A stretch of 38,348 nucleotides of DNA from an uncultured Prolixibacteraceae bacterium (GCA_903865775.1 CAIPKZ010000022.1:1-38348), one strand, 5' to 3'; shown: positions 8,597-17,881, counted from the stretch's first letter. Numbers and translations are program-made. Notes: generated by a model not told the origin, from the letters alone.

Positions 8597-9502
8597 ATGA
8601 CAACTTCACGCCGTTCATTTATTCAAAACAGTGCCGTTCTTTTAGCTGGAACCGCATTGTTATCAAAATCAGCCTGGGCAGCCTCCAAATCAGGCGAAAT
8701 TGTTGGGATTCAACTGTATTCTGTTCGCGATGAAATGGGAAAAGATCCGCTTGGAACACTGACTCAGGTTGCAAAAATGGGGTATAAACATGTGGAACAT
8801 GCCAACTATGTCGATCGAAAGTTTTATGGATACACGGCCAAAGAGTTCAAAAAAGTACTGGGCGATTTGGATCTGAAGATGCCTTGCGGGCACACCGTAA
8901 TGGGCAAAAACCATTGGGATGTGGCTAAAAAAGACTTCACCGATGCATGGAAACAGACCGTTGATGATGCCGCGGTAATGGGTCAAAAGTATGTGATCAG
9001 CCCGTGGATGGACGAAAGCATGCGTAAAACCTACGACGACTATCTCCGTTATCTGGACGTTTTCTCCAAAAGCGGAGAGCTATGCCAAAAGTCGGGAATG
9101 AAATTTGGCTACCACAACCACTGGGCCGAATTTACTGAAGAATTGAATGGAATGAAACTCTTCGACATCATGATGAAAACGCTTGATGTAAATATAGTGG
9201 TGATGCAGCTTGACATTGGCAACATGTACATTGGCGGTGCCAAAGCATTGGATGTGATCGGTAAGTATCCCGGAAAATTTGAACTGATTCACGTGAAAGA
9301 TGAAATAGCAGTTAACACTGCTGAAAAATACGAAAGTGCCATTCTGGGCAAAGGTATTATCCAGGTAAAAGATGTTCTGGATATTTGCCGCAAAACTGGT
9401 GGTACCAAAGTCTTCATCGTTGAACAGGAAGCCTATCAGGGCAAAGAACCACTGGCATGTATCAAGGAAGACCTTGAAATCATGAAAGGATGGGGCTACT
9501 AA
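8597..9502 (+). CDS. Tat-exported sugar phosphate isomerase/epimerase-like TIM barrel protein
   Basis: 301 residues. The N-terminus carries a twin-arginine-type signal (TSRRSFIQNSAVLLAGTALL, cleavage ~29), followed by an AP-endonuclease-2/xylose-isomerase-like TIM barrel (GIQLYSVRDEM from ~36). Putative metal ligands are the conserved acids and histidines of this fold: H136 in FGYHNHW (with H138), an Asp in QLDIGN, H in LIHVKDE and E in IVEQE near the end. Such proteins are common next to Bacteroidota glycoside hydrolases and are presumed to act on free sugars or sugar derivatives in the periplasm. The reaction is not established for this group. The gene is followed by a terminator-like hairpin. 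Confidence 0.82.
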   Translation: MTTSRRSFIQNSAVLLAGTALLSKSAWAASKSGEIVGIQLYSVRDEMGKDPLGTLTQVAKMGYKHVEHANYVDRKFYGYTAKEFKKVLGDLDLKMPCGHTVMGKNHWDVAKKDFTDAWKQTVDDAAVMGQKYVISPWMDESMRKTYDDYLRYLDVFSKSGELCQKSGMKFGYHNHWAEFTEELNGMKLFDIMMKTLDVNIVVMQLDIGNMYIGGAKALDVIGKYPGKFELIHVKDEIAVNTAEKYESAILGKGIIQVKDVLDICRKTGGTKVFIVEQEAYQGKEPLACIKEDLEIMKGWGY

Positions 9503-9549
9503 TAGCATCCGAATTTTAGGGGAAAAGCCTGAAAAAACTGTTTAAACTG

Positions 9550-9586
9550 AAAGATGGGATACTAAAAATTCCATCTTTTAGTTTTT
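9550..9586 (+). terminator. Putative Rho-independent terminator
   Basis: AAAGATGGGA at 9550-9559 pairs with TTCCATCTTT at 9569-9578 (10 bp including one G-U). A T-rich tract (9576-9586) follows. It lies ~48 nt after the isomerase-like gene, so the next gene probably has its own promoter. Confidence 0.7.
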
Positions 9587-9612
9587 CCGGAACTGACTAA
9601 ACAAAAACCTGT

Positions 9613-12600
9613 ATGAAAAAGACTTCTACCATTCTGTTTTTACTGATTTCATATATTTCATTTTCCCAAAATTCGCTGAAAAATGCTTCCGGAGAATCGC
9701 TTTTTTCCTGGGAAACCCAACAAGCCAAAGTTCTCCCGAATGGCGATCTTCAATGGGCACCATTGGCTTTTCAGTTGGTAAAAGGAAGTTCTGTCCGATA
9801 CGTCGACTTTGAAAGAGGAAACGACAGCAATGATGGTATGAGCACCTCCACCGCATGGAAGCACCATCCATGGGATGCAACAGCCACTGGAAATGCCAAA
9901 GCCGGTTCAGGAATTCAATCTTACATTTTTAAACGCGGAGTGGTTTACCGTGGCGCTTTATCAGCCAAAGAATCAGGAGCAGCAGGTAATCCCATCCGAT
10001 TGACTTCCGATCCTGACTGGGGAACCGGAGAAGCTGGAATTTACGGATCGGTGAAAATTTCAGGAGGCTGGACAAAAGCCAATTCAACGCTTGCACCCAA
10101 TATTCCAAATCCTGAACTGGTTTGGTTCAAAGATGTTCCCGGATTGGAAAATCCTACGAAAGTGGTTTGCGAAGTCTCAGAAACCGGAATCAAAAGGGTT
10201 TATCTGGCCCGATCGCCCAACTATGTGAACACGCCCAAGGAACCGATGCAAAAATGGTGGGTTTTTACCGCCAAAGCGGTGACTAACGGAGTGCTGAACC
10301 TTACCGATTCCAGAAATCTGGTTCAAGCCGATCCGAATTTTTACAAGGGCGGCGATGTCTGGGCCATTGAAGATGCCGTTACAATGGCAACCCTCTGGAA
10401 ACAGAAAATCTCAGACTACATTCCTGCAACGAAAAAAATTCAGGTTCCCGATCCAAATTTTGGCGGAAAGGAATGCAAATATTACTTGGAAAATACGCCG
10501 TTTCTGCTCGATGCTCCCGGCGAATTCTATTATGACAAGGCGATTAAAAGGGTGTTTCTGCGCTTGGAAGGCGATAAAGACCCAAACACAACCAACATTG
10601 AGATTGCATCAAAGTCAACGCTCATAAACATTTCTGCGAAAAATAACATCGAAATCAGCGGCATCACGCTTGGATTTACCACCTATGACAATGTCAGGTA
10701 TGGAACCAGCGATGGAGTTCCGACGATTAAAATATCGAACAGTTCAAACATTGTCATCCGGAATTGCAAATTCCAATACCTAAATGGTGGAGTTTTAACT
10801 AGTGGCACAGGTAAAACCTTCATTTTTTCGGACAATGAAATGAATTTCATGGACGATTTCTCCGTGTTTTTAGAAGGTACCGATGAAGTCTCGATTTTGC
10901 GAAATAAGATTTTTGAAACAGGAACCCGTCATTTGGGGCGCTGGTACAGTTCCATTCCGGCAATTAACGGAACACTTTCGGTGGGCGAAATTGCAGGCAA
11001 CATCATTGAACACACCTGGGGAAGCGGACTGAATTTTACCTGGGGGAAAGGTGGCGACAAAGCAACAACAATTCCTTTTATCCGCGGATTGGTGCATCAT
11101 AACCGGGTTTCACATTCGCTGCAGGGTGTCAACGATTACGGTGGAATTGAGAGCTGGCAGGGTGGCCCGGTTTATCTATACAACAATATTTCCGAAGACG
11201 CGCAAGGCTGGCATACCGATTGGGTGCCGGGTAGTTTAAGGTCGCTCGGTTATCCGTTTTATCTGGATGGCGCTTCGAAACAATACGTTTTTAGCAACAT
11301 CGTAAAAGGAACCGGTTTCGACCGGACTGCGGCTGCATACAATCAGGTGTTGGGTTATTACAACATGTACGTGCACAATGTGGCTTATAATGTGCGGTCG
11401 TTTACCGATTCGGGAGACGGAGCGCTGGCTATCGACGGCCAGAATTATTACCTCGGCAACGTGAGCGATAGTACCTGGCATCAGTTCGATCACAAGACCC
11501 GCGCATCGGGCATTCCATTTGAAACATTTGGAAATAATTTTTTCAGCGGAAAGAGTTTTATTGGTAATTTTTTATCGCCCGGAGGTGCAAAATACACCTT
11601 CAATGAATTCTACAACAAACTCAATTCTTTTACTCCTGATTTGGGTCAGGTAGGGTTCGAAACCTCCAAACGGGCATTTGAAAAGCCGTCTTGGGGTGAT
11701 TTCAGGCCAACAGCCAGCAGCGAACTTATCGATCAGGGAGTGAAATTTTTTGCACCTTTCCCTTTAAACAGTGTGGTTGGCGAGTGGCATTTTTACAAGC
11801 ATCGGGCCGATTCAACGTTGATAAAAGGTGAAAATTTCTATTTCACCAGCGAATTTACAAACCGCGAAACCTATAACAATGTTCCGAAAAACCACCTGAA
11901 AGCCTACGGATTGACCGCAGGCAGTTTTGTGAAAGGGATTCTGGAAGATTTTACCGAAGGCGCTCTGGTTTTTGATGGATCACAAACGTATTGCAGTTTG
12001 AAAAACAATGTAACCAGTAAAACCATCTGCAACAATGTGGACATGAGCACCAACAGTTTTATTCTTGAGAGTTATTTCAAGACTGCTGAAGGCGGGAAAA
12101 ACGGATGCCTGATTTCGAAATACGGCGCCTCCGGATATGGTTATCAGCTGGATGTGGATGCTTCAGGAAATGTTCGGTTCAATATTCTGAACAACGGTAG
12201 CAGCGCATTCAGTCTGTCAGGTTCAGGAATGATCAATGACGGAAACTGGCACCATGTGCTGCTTGAGGTTAACCGGCAGCTGGCGGCAGCAACGGTTTAT
12301 GTGGATGGAATTGCTGCAAACGGTGCAACTTCCGGACTTGTGCCGGCATCAGCATCGCTGACCAATACCAGCGATTTTCTGATAGGAAAAAGTACAGAAG
12401 GTAATTTTTTCTCCGGAACGATCGATTTTGTGCGAATCTCGAAAGGTACACTGGCCGATGCCAAAACCACTATAGACGAATTGTACAAGTGGGAATTCGA
12501 TGGTCCGTTCCTGCACGATTTTGCCGGTAATTTGCCCATTGGAAAACACGATGCCGGGGCCTTGGAAAGAGGTGCAAAACTTTGCGATATGGCAGTTTCA

Positions 12601-13089
12601 GAGAATCCGGTTTATTTTGGACTCAACGGAGGAACCAGGATTATTACAGTCGATGCTGAAAAAGGCTTTGAGATTTCCAAAACAGTTGGCTCGTTCATCT
12701 CTTCCAGCGTGAATGGAAACTCGGTTTCGGTTACTGTTCCTTCAGTTGCCGCCGGAACAAAGCGTTCAGGAGAAATATACATTCTGGGTTGCAATGAAAC
12801 CCGGAAAATAAACATCGTTCAGCAACAAGCCACAGCCATTGGCATTCTCAAACAGAACGAAATTCAGGTGATGCCCAATCCAGTTTCAGAGCAGAAACTC
12901 ACGGTTTCTCTTCCTGAAAACATGAAAGTGGCCCGGGGAATTTTGATGGATCTGAACGGAAAGGTCTTGTCGCACATTCAATTGTTTTCAGGAATTAATT
13001 CGATGAATATCAGCTTAAAATCAGGAATGTACCTGATGAATATTTCAGGCACAGGAGTGAATTATACCACAAAAATAGTGGTGAATTAA
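9613..13089 (+). CDS. Large secreted beta-helix + LamG-like protein with T9SS domain (possible polysaccharide-active enzyme)
   Basis: 1158 residues with a signal peptide (ILFLLISYISFSQ). The order is: an opening typical of secreted beta-helix proteins (YVDFERGNDSNDG, ~58-70); a long right-handed parallel beta-helix (~90-700) with N-rich turns; a concanavalin/LamG-like beta-sandwich (~785-960, with NDGNWHHVLLEV as the usual LamG core); a BACON-like beta domain (~995-1075, ending in INIVQQQ); and a T9SS sorting domain (~1085-1158, VMPNPVSEQKL and later SGMYLMNI). Relatives include polysaccharide lyases and glycosidases as well as uncharacterised proteins. No catalytic residues can be assigned by eye, so a lyase or hydrolase on pectic polymer is inferred from the neighbours only. 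Confidence 0.8.
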   Translation: MKKTSTILFLLISYISFSQNSLKNASGESLFSWETQQAKVLPNGDLQWAPLAFQLVKGSSVRYVDFERGNDSNDGMSTSTAWKHHPWDATATGNAKAGSGIQSYIFKRGVVYRGALSAKESGAAGNPIRLTSDPDWGTGEAGIYGSVKISGGWTKANSTLAPNIPNPELVWFKDVPGLENPTKVVCEVSETGIKRVYLARSPNYVNTPKEPMQKWWVFTAKAVTNGVLNLTDSRNLVQADPNFYKGGDVWAIEDAVTMATLWKQKISDYIPATKKIQVPDPNFGGKECKYYLENTPFLLDAPGEFYYDKAIKRVFLRLEGDKDPNTTNIEIASKSTLINISAKNNIEISGITLGFTTYDNVRYGTSDGVPTIKISNSSNIVIRNCKFQYLNGGVLTSGTGKTFIFSDNEMNFMDDFSVFLEGTDEVSILRNKIFETGTRHLGRWYSSIPAINGTLSVGEIAGNIIEHTWGSGLNFTWGKGGDKATTIPFIRGLVHHNRVSHSLQGVNDYGGIESWQGGPVYLYNNISEDAQGWHTDWVPGSLRSLGYPFYLDGASKQYVFSNIVKGTGFDRTAAAYNQVLGYYNMYVHNVAYNVRSFTDSGDGALAIDGQNYYLGNVSDSTWHQFDHKTRASGIPFETFGNNFFSGKSFIGNFLSPGGAKYTFNEFYNKLNSFTPDLGQVGFETSKRAFEKPSWGDFRPTASSELIDQGVKFFAPFPLNSVVGEWHFYKHRADSTLIKGENFYFTSEFTNRETYNNVPKNHLKAYGLTAGSFVKGILEDFTEGALVFDGSQTYCSLKNNVTSKTICNNVDMSTNSFILESYFKTAEGGKNGCLISKYGASGYGYQLDVDASGNVRFNILNNGSSAFSLSGSGMINDGNWHHVLLEVNRQLAAATVYVDGIAANGATSGLVPASASLTNTSDFLIGKSTEGNFFSGTIDFVRISKGTLADAKTTIDELYKWEFDGPFLHDFAGNLPIGKHDAGALERGAKLCDMAVSENPVYFGLNGGTRIITVDAEKGFEISKTVGSFISSSVNGNSVSVTVPSVAAGTKRSGEIYILGCNETRKINIVQQQATAIGILKQNEIQVMPNPVSEQKLTVSLPENMKVARGILMDLNGKVLSHIQLFSGINSMNISLKSGMYLMNISGTGVNYTTKIVVN

Positions 13090-13256
13090 AGTAGTTAAGT
13101 TGGACAATTATTAAAGCTAAAATCATGAATCTAAAAGCTCCAATCGAAACACAGTATTTTGTACCCTGTGGAAATGGATTGACTGTTTTGTTCCTGAAAA
13201 CTTAAATTCAAAATGTACTAATCCACTATCAATAAAGCGATAAATAACCAATCCCA

Positions 13257-14246
13257 ATGAAAAAAAATCTAACTTTTGACCGCTCAATTCGCCGGAATTT
13301 TTTGACCAAAGTATTTGTGCTGTTTGCTTTTGCCTCGCTGAGCCTTTTCACCTATGGACAAGACTTCACTCTGCCTTTGTATCCGGGCGAAATTCCGAAT
13401 TCAATCAATACCGGACAAAAAGAAAAGATTGAGAAAAAAGATATTGTACTGATCAGCAATGTGCAAAATCCGGATATTGCTGTTTACCTACCAAGCAAAC
13501 GGTTTGCAACCGGTCAGGCCGTGGTTATTTGTCCCGGTGGTGGTTACTGGGTGTTGGCCTACGATCTCGAAGGAACCGACATTGCCCGCTATTTGAACTC
13601 GATTGGTGTAGCTGGCATTGTTCTGAAATACAGGCTGCCAACTTCAGGAAATACAGTTGAACCCCGTAAAGCACCATTGATGGATGCCCAGCGAGCCATG
13701 CGTCTGGTGCGATCCAATGCAAAATCCTGGAACATTGATTCGACCCAAATCGGGATTATGGGATTTTCGGCTGGCGGCCATCTGGCATCTACCTTAGGAA
13801 CTCATTTCGATTATGGAACCAAATCTGCTTCCGACCCGGTGGAAAGAAAAAGTTGCCGTCCGGATTTTATGATTCTGATGTATCCGGTAATTTCATTTAC
13901 CGATGCATCGATCCATACAGGATCGGCTGAAGCATTGCTCGGAAAAAATCCGGATAAAAATTTGCTGACTTATTATTCCAGTGAACTTCAGGTTAAAGAG
14001 GACACGCCACCTGCTTTTCTTGCCCTGGCCGATGACGACGATGGTGTGCCTGCTGAAAATTCACTGCTCATGTATGCCGCTCTCCGGAAGAAAAAAATAC
14101 CTGCGGAATTGCATATTTTGTCTGAAGGGAAACATGGATTTGGACTTGGACTCAACAACAATCATGTGGCATCGTGGACGAACAATTTACAACTCTGGCT
14201 CAATTGGCTGAACCATAGAAAAGATTTAAACTTACCAGATAAGTAG
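13257..14246 (+). CDS. Exported alpha/beta hydrolase, acetyl-esterase (BD-FAE/Axe-like) type
   Basis: 329 residues. A basic N-terminus is followed by a hydrophobic export segment (~15-34, ending TYGQ). The hydrolase core has an oxyanion motif CPGGGYWVLA (92-101), the nucleophile S171 in GFSAGGH, an acid among D259-D262 in LADDDDGV, and H293 in EGKHGFG. The PGGGY start and short C-terminal lid are typical of the family that includes bifunctional feruloyl/acetyl xylan esterases and rhamnogalacturonan acetylesterase-like enzymes. It probably removes acetyl groups from hemicellulose or pectin in the periplasm. It is the last gene of the + strand carbohydrate block; the 167 nt before it show no other feature. 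Confidence 0.85.
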   Translation: MKKNLTFDRSIRRNFLTKVFVLFAFASLSLFTYGQDFTLPLYPGEIPNSINTGQKEKIEKKDIVLISNVQNPDIAVYLPSKRFATGQAVVICPGGGYWVLAYDLEGTDIARYLNSIGVAGIVLKYRLPTSGNTVEPRKAPLMDAQRAMRLVRSNAKSWNIDSTQIGIMGFSAGGHLASTLGTHFDYGTKSASDPVERKSCRPDFMILMYPVISFTDASIHTGSAEALLGKNPDKNLLTYYSSELQVKEDTPPAFLALADDDDGVPAENSLLMYAALRKKKIPAELHILSEGKHGFGLGLNNNHVASWTNNLQLWLNWLNHRKDLNLPDK

Positions 14247-14397
14247 AAATTAGATGTGCGCGAAATCATTATTTTCAAGGCAATATCTGATTTGTTTATG
14301 CCTTCAATGATTGATCCTGAAAGTTATTTCTTGGTCAGGCAAAAGGTTGAAATGTAAAATTTTATGTGATTAAAAGTGTGTTTTGAGTTCTTGTATG

Positions 14398-14877
14398 TCA
14401 CTTGTTCTTTTTCTGTGCTGGTAGTGTTTCTGTTGGAATTGCCAACCCTTCGTTTCCGGTATCCGCAATATATTTCCATTTTCCGTTGAAATCTTTCTTC
14501 CAAACTGTCAGGTAAGTGCCATGCGAAGTTTCGTTTGAGGCGGTGAAGGTCCAGAATCCATAGGTATAACCCAAGTCACCGCTTTCTGCAATTACAGCTT
14601 TGGCAGGTTTCCATGTCAATACAAAAGTGTTGTCGCTTTTCCCTTCATAACTCTTCACGAGATCTTGTTTGCCAACAATCGGCATGTGGTTGGACTTAAG
14701 CAGAACCACGCTGTCGTGTGCAAATTCGATGAAAGCTTTTTGCATGCCATGATTCACTGAATAATCCGAGAAGGCGATATCAGCATCCAATAAAACCTGA
14801 GGATTGGCAGCCGGTTTCTTTTCGGAACAGGAAAATAAAACAAAAATGACCAGCAGTTGTAAGAATAATCTTTTCAT
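14398..14877 (-). CDS. SnoaL/DUF4440-like (NTF2-fold) lipoprotein
   Basis: 159 residues. The N-terminus is a lipoprotein signal with lipobox LFSC (Cys17), so the mature protein is probably membrane-anchored. The body resembles the NTF2-like DUF4440/SnoaL family: an N-terminal helix with AFSDYSVNHGMQKAF, then strands with VVLLKSN and a C-terminal GTYLTVWKKDFNGKWKYIAD typical of these small cone-shaped folds. Family members bind or transform diverse small molecules and no specific role can be read. It is transcribed away from the carbohydrate cluster, with 23 nt between it and the upstream transporter gene, so the two may share an mRNA. Confidence 0.75.
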   Translation of the reverse strand: MKRLFLQLLVIFVLFSCSEKKPAANPQVLLDADIAFSDYSVNHGMQKAFIEFAHDSVVLLKSNHMPIVGKQDLVKSYEGKSDNTFVLTWKPAKAVIAESGDLGYTYGFWTFTASNETSHGTYLTVWKKDFNGKWKYIADTGNEGLAIPTETLPAQKKNK

Positions 14878-14900
14878 AACCTGGAACTTGATAATTGGAA

Positions 14901-15803
14901 CTATTTTGATCCCAACGAAATTAATAAAATACCAATTAAAATTCCGGCGAGATAAATAGCTTTTCGACTAATGTTCTTTTCATGAAAAACCAAAGCACCC
15001 ACCACAAACGAGATTACTACTCCTCCACGTCGCAGCGATGATACAATTGAAATCATAGAATCTTTATAGCTCAACGAATTGAAATACAGGTAATCGGCCA
15101 TCACAAGGAAAACGCCAATCAGAGGAATTGACCATCGCCAGTGAAACGGAGTTCGTTCACCTTTGGGTAACCGCCATCGGTTGACTGCCAAAACCGGCAG
15201 TAAAATCGCTACCTGATAAAATGAAAACCAAGCCTGAACAGCCATACGGTCAATTCGACGCATCAGAAATTTATCGTACAGGCCACTTGCAGCACCAAGA
15301 AATGTTCCGGCAACTATGAAGAATACCCATTTGTTGGTGGTAAAATTTACTCCTTCCAATTTTCCGGTAGTCGAAAGCAAATAGAAAAACAATAAGGTGA
15401 TAATTACTCCAAACCATTGATAGGTATTTAAGTGTTCGCTGTAGATATCGATTGCTCCCAGTAAAGTCCAGATTGGACCGGTAGCCCGAATGGGTGCAAC
15501 AATGGTTATCGGAAGATTTTTCACAGCAAAAAAGGCCAGAATCCAGCTCGAAACCACTAATATCGATTTCAGGAAAATGAAAAAATGCTGCTGTCCTGTA
15601 ATTTCAGGAACAAAAAGCTGAATCGTTTTGAAAAATTCCGGATAAAATGAAGAACCTACAGTTAAAGGAAGAAAAATAATTGAACTGGTTAAAGTTGAGA
15701 TAAAAAGCACAGGAATTACTGCATTTTTGTTTACCGAAAGTTTCTTGAAAACTTCGTAAATCCCTAATAGAACAGCTGAAGCCAGCGCTAAAATTACCCA
15801 CAT
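14901..15803 (-). CDS. EamA-family (drug/metabolite superfamily) transporter
   Basis: 300 residues, almost entirely hydrophobic, giving about ten membrane helices arranged as two EamA repeats (roughly 1-140 and 150-300). The first helix MWVILALASAVLLGIYEV with the following KK and the second-half start FIVAGTFLGAASGLYDKFL fit the fold. EamA proteins export or import amino acids, nucleosides or other metabolites through the inner membrane; the substrate cannot be predicted. It differs clearly in sequence from the second EamA gene at 16957-17865, so the two are not a recent duplication. No signal peptide is needed; the first helix serves for insertion. Confidence 0.85.
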   Translation of the reverse strand: MWVILALASAVLLGIYEVFKKLSVNKNAVIPVLFISTLTSSIIFLPLTVGSSFYPEFFKTIQLFVPEITGQQHFFIFLKSILVVSSWILAFFAVKNLPITIVAPIRATGPIWTLLGAIDIYSEHLNTYQWFGVIITLLFFYLLSTTGKLEGVNFTTNKWVFFIVAGTFLGAASGLYDKFLMRRIDRMAVQAWFSFYQVAILLPVLAVNRWRLPKGERTPFHWRWSIPLIGVFLVMADYLYFNSLSYKDSMISIVSSLRRGGVVISFVVGALVFHEKNISRKAIYLAGILIGILLISLGSK

Positions 15804-15994
15804 AAATCAGTTCAAAGTCTCAAATTCAAAATTCTATTCCCAGATAGTTGACGCTGTATATTTGTTTTACATACCGTCTATGAATGAAGTATTCTTTCAG
15901 GAAAGTCAAAACTATAAAGACTTCATGATGCGTGGGTAAATTCGATTTAAATCAGAGGTTTGTTTATTGAAACTTAATGTTCTCCAAAGAATTC

Positions 15995-16146
15995 TTATTC
16001 CTCTTTCGGGCTTTTCTTTTTCCTGACCACCAGAATAGCTCCGGTAAGTGCGATCAAAGCTCCGGAAATGGAAAGCACTGAGAAGTGTTCTCCGGCGATC
16101 CAATCCACCTTCAACAAGGTCAGGATTCCCAGGGAAAATAAAGTCT
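15995..16146 (-). pseudogene. C-terminal stump of an EamA transporter (duplicate of the neighbouring gene's end)
   Basis: On the - strand one frame reads LGILTLLKVDWIAGEHFSVL and then continues as a final helix to RKKKSPKEE and a stop (15995-15997). This is nearly identical to the last ~45 residues of the intact EamA gene at 16957-17865 (TWMQVDWIAGEHFSVL ... VVRKKKSINT). DNA identity is high across about 130 nt and ends abruptly near 16146; nothing upstream resembles the rest of the gene. The stump sits just downstream of the HEPN/nucleotidyltransferase pair, so the 5' part was probably lost when that module arrived or by a partial duplication. It has no start and is not expected to be functional. 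The rest of 15804-15994 shows no gene. Confidence 0.85.
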
Positions 16147-16180
16147 AAAATTGAGAGAAACGATGTTGTTGACTTAAAAA

Positions 16181-16498
16181 TCAAGCAACGATTTTACTGT
16201 CATAATACATTTTTACTTTGGAATCGGCATATTCCTCAGGTGACAAATTTAAAATGTCCATTGAAATTTTGTATTTTTTCAAGGTCTCTATTTCAGGTTT
16301 CATGGTCATTTTGGAACGCTCAAATATGTCTTTATTTATAAAATCTGCTGAGATAATTATTAAATCAATATCACTATCTTCATGAATAATCCCGCTTAGA
16401 GCAGATCCAAATAATGCAATCGAGTCTACATTTAATCCACCCTGAACAAGAAGTTTTCTGAGGTATTGAATTATTTCATTTATTGTTGCTTTATCCAT
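16181..16498 (-). CDS. MNT-type nucleotidyltransferase (MntA-like antitoxin)
   Basis: 105 residues. The minimal nucleotidyltransferase signature is present: the SIALFGSALSG motif (about 26-36) and the metal-binding DSDIDLII. A downstream Asp in KISMDILNL would be the third carboxylate. In HEPN/MNT toxin-antitoxin pairs this protein AMPylates and silences the HEPN RNase. It overlaps the end of the upstream HEPN gene by 19 nt, so the two are translated in a coupled way, with the toxin first and the antitoxin second. It ends ~35 nt before the EamA stump. The GS is followed by ALSG rather than the common RARG, a minor variation. Confidence 0.88.
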   Translation of the reverse strand: MDKATINEIIQYLRKLLVQGGLNVDSIALFGSALSGIIHEDSDIDLIIISADFINKDIFERSKMTMKPEIETLKKYKISMDILNLSPEEYADSKVKMYYDSKIVA

Positions 16499-16863
16499 AA
16501 CTGAATTTCTTTAGTGCGGTTCAAAATATTTTCAGTGCGACCGATTGAGTATGCAGCGACAAGTTTTCGTAAATCTTCCGGGTATCTGGTAGGTACTGAA
16601 ATCTTATTTAGCGTAAACAGAAACTCATAGGATGAATCTTCCATCTTTAATTCAAGCTTCTCGACGAAGTAGATTAAACTATGCGATTTTGAAGGAAACT
16701 CTCGTTTCGTCTTGACTAATAAACCTTTCAGTACTTTTTCCAGGCTCAAATGGCACATGAAGATACAATAAACATATCTGCCTGATTTAAACATATCAAA
16801 TGCCGTTTCCAAATCATAATCTGATTGGAAATACCATTCTTCGTGTCTGTTGTCATTTTCCAT
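16480..16863 (-). CDS. HEPN-domain protein (HepT-like toxin)
   Basis: 127 residues, all helical, HEPN family. Key stretches are WYFQSDYDLETAFDMF, the conserved CHLSLEKVLKGLLV helix, KSHSLIYFVEKL, and RYPEDL (about 93-98), where an Arg and nearby residues would form the RNase-type site. HEPN partners of MNT proteins cut RNA and act as toxins or as abortive-infection effectors. It is transcribed first and overlaps its MNT partner by 19 nt. An inverted repeat, TGAAACAAAA at 16863-16872 with TTTTGTTTCA at 16910-16919, begins at the start codon and could fold over it. The true HEPN RNase motif (R-x4-6-H) should be confirmed by alignment. Confidence 0.85.
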   Translation of the reverse strand: MENDNRHEEWYFQSDYDLETAFDMFKSGRYVYCIFMCHLSLEKVLKGLLVKTKREFPSKSHSLIYFVEKLELKMEDSSYEFLFTLNKISVPTRYPEDLRKLVAAYSIGRTENILNRTKEIQLWIKQQ

Positions 16864-16956
16864 GAAACAAAATTACAAATAATTCTGCCTAACTTGCAAT
16901 TAACTGACTTTTTGTTTCATAGCCACAAAGTCTATTAATTTGAAAGATAATCTTCT

Positions 16957-17865
16957 TTAAGTATTGATGCTTTTCTTTTTCCTGACCACCAGAATAGCTC
17001 CGGTAAGTGCCAGCAAAGCTCCTGCAATCGAAAGTACTGAGAAGTGTTCTCCGGCGATCCAATCCACCTGCATCCAGGTCAGGATTCCCATCAGAATAAA
17101 GGTGATGATTGGATTTAAAACAATAATGATGCTGACTTTTCCGGCTTCAAGGTATTTCAGTGCAAGCGATAAACAAGCATACGAAATGAGTGTATTGGCT
17201 CCAAGAAATACCAGCAGCGCCCAGTAACCGAAACTTAGATGAGCCAGGCTGGCGAAGTTGACAAACGGAAGGTAAATCAATACAGGCAAGCCGAAAATGA
17301 AAACATTGAGCGTACCGACAGAATAATTCAGGACCAGTTTTTTCTGAAGTGCCGCATAAACAGCCCAGGTAACCGCCCCTGATAATGTCAGCAACATTCC
17401 TTTGGTATATTGACTTTCGTGTCCTGACATGGCATTGAGGTGTTGCCGGTAGAAAATGTAAAATCCAATGAGAGCCAGCAGAAAACCTGCCATTTGAATC
17501 CTTGAAATCTTTTCTTTGAAGAAAAATATTCCAAAAATGGCCAGCAATACCGGCCCTGACTGAATAGCAACCTGTGCATTGCTTGGGCTTGTATATTGTA
17601 TTCCAAGCATAAAGCCGATGTAATTCCATGCCAGTGCCAGTGACGAAATCACAATTAACCAGGAAGGTTTATACAGAATTTGAAGGCCTTTGGGATTCTT
17701 GAAGGCCATCCAGACGAACATTCCTGAAAATGCCAGCGAGAAACGAAACCACACGATGGTTGGCGAGTCGATTTCTTTGGAGGCAATTTTGAGCGCAATG
17801 GCCAAAACGCCCCACAGCGAAACGGTGATGAGCGTATAAAATATTCCTTTTGCCTGATTGGTCAT
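16957..17865 (-). CDS. EamA-family transporter
   Basis: 302 residues, about ten membrane helices in two EamA repeats (roughly 8-140 and 155-290). The first helix reads GIFYTLITVSLWGVLAIALK, and the junction of the halves includes GMLLTLSGAVTWAVYAALQKK, typical of the drug/metabolite transporter superfamily. The C-terminal tail RKKKSINT is shared with the truncated copy at 15995-16146, so this gene, or a near relative, was the source of that stump. The substrate is unknown. It is flanked by two HEPN/MNT pairs, one on each side, and begins only 16 nt after the stop of the upstream HEPN gene. Confidence 0.88.
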   Translation of the reverse strand: MTNQAKGIFYTLITVSLWGVLAIALKIASKEIDSPTIVWFRFSLAFSGMFVWMAFKNPKGLQILYKPSWLIVISSLALAWNYIGFMLGIQYTSPSNAQVAIQSGPVLLAIFGIFFFKEKISRIQMAGFLLALIGFYIFYRQHLNAMSGHESQYTKGMLLTLSGAVTWAVYAALQKKLVLNYSVGTLNVFIFGLPVLIYLPFVNFASLAHLSFGYWALLVFLGANTLISYACLSLALKYLEAGKVSIIIVLNPIITFILMGILTWMQVDWIAGEHFSVLSIAGALLALTGAILVVRKKKSINT

Positions 17866-17881
17866 AGGAGGTGTTGAAAAA

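Noticed and set aside
15912-16184. A 90-residue open frame on the - strand in the gap below the first HEPN/MNT pair
   Set aside because: It is out of frame with the EamA C-terminus encoded by the same bases, which matches the neighbouring gene; the stump explains the sequence better.
17147-17629. A 160-residue - strand frame within the EamA gene
   Set aside because: It is a frame-shifted reading of the transporter, rich in Cys, Arg and His without family features.
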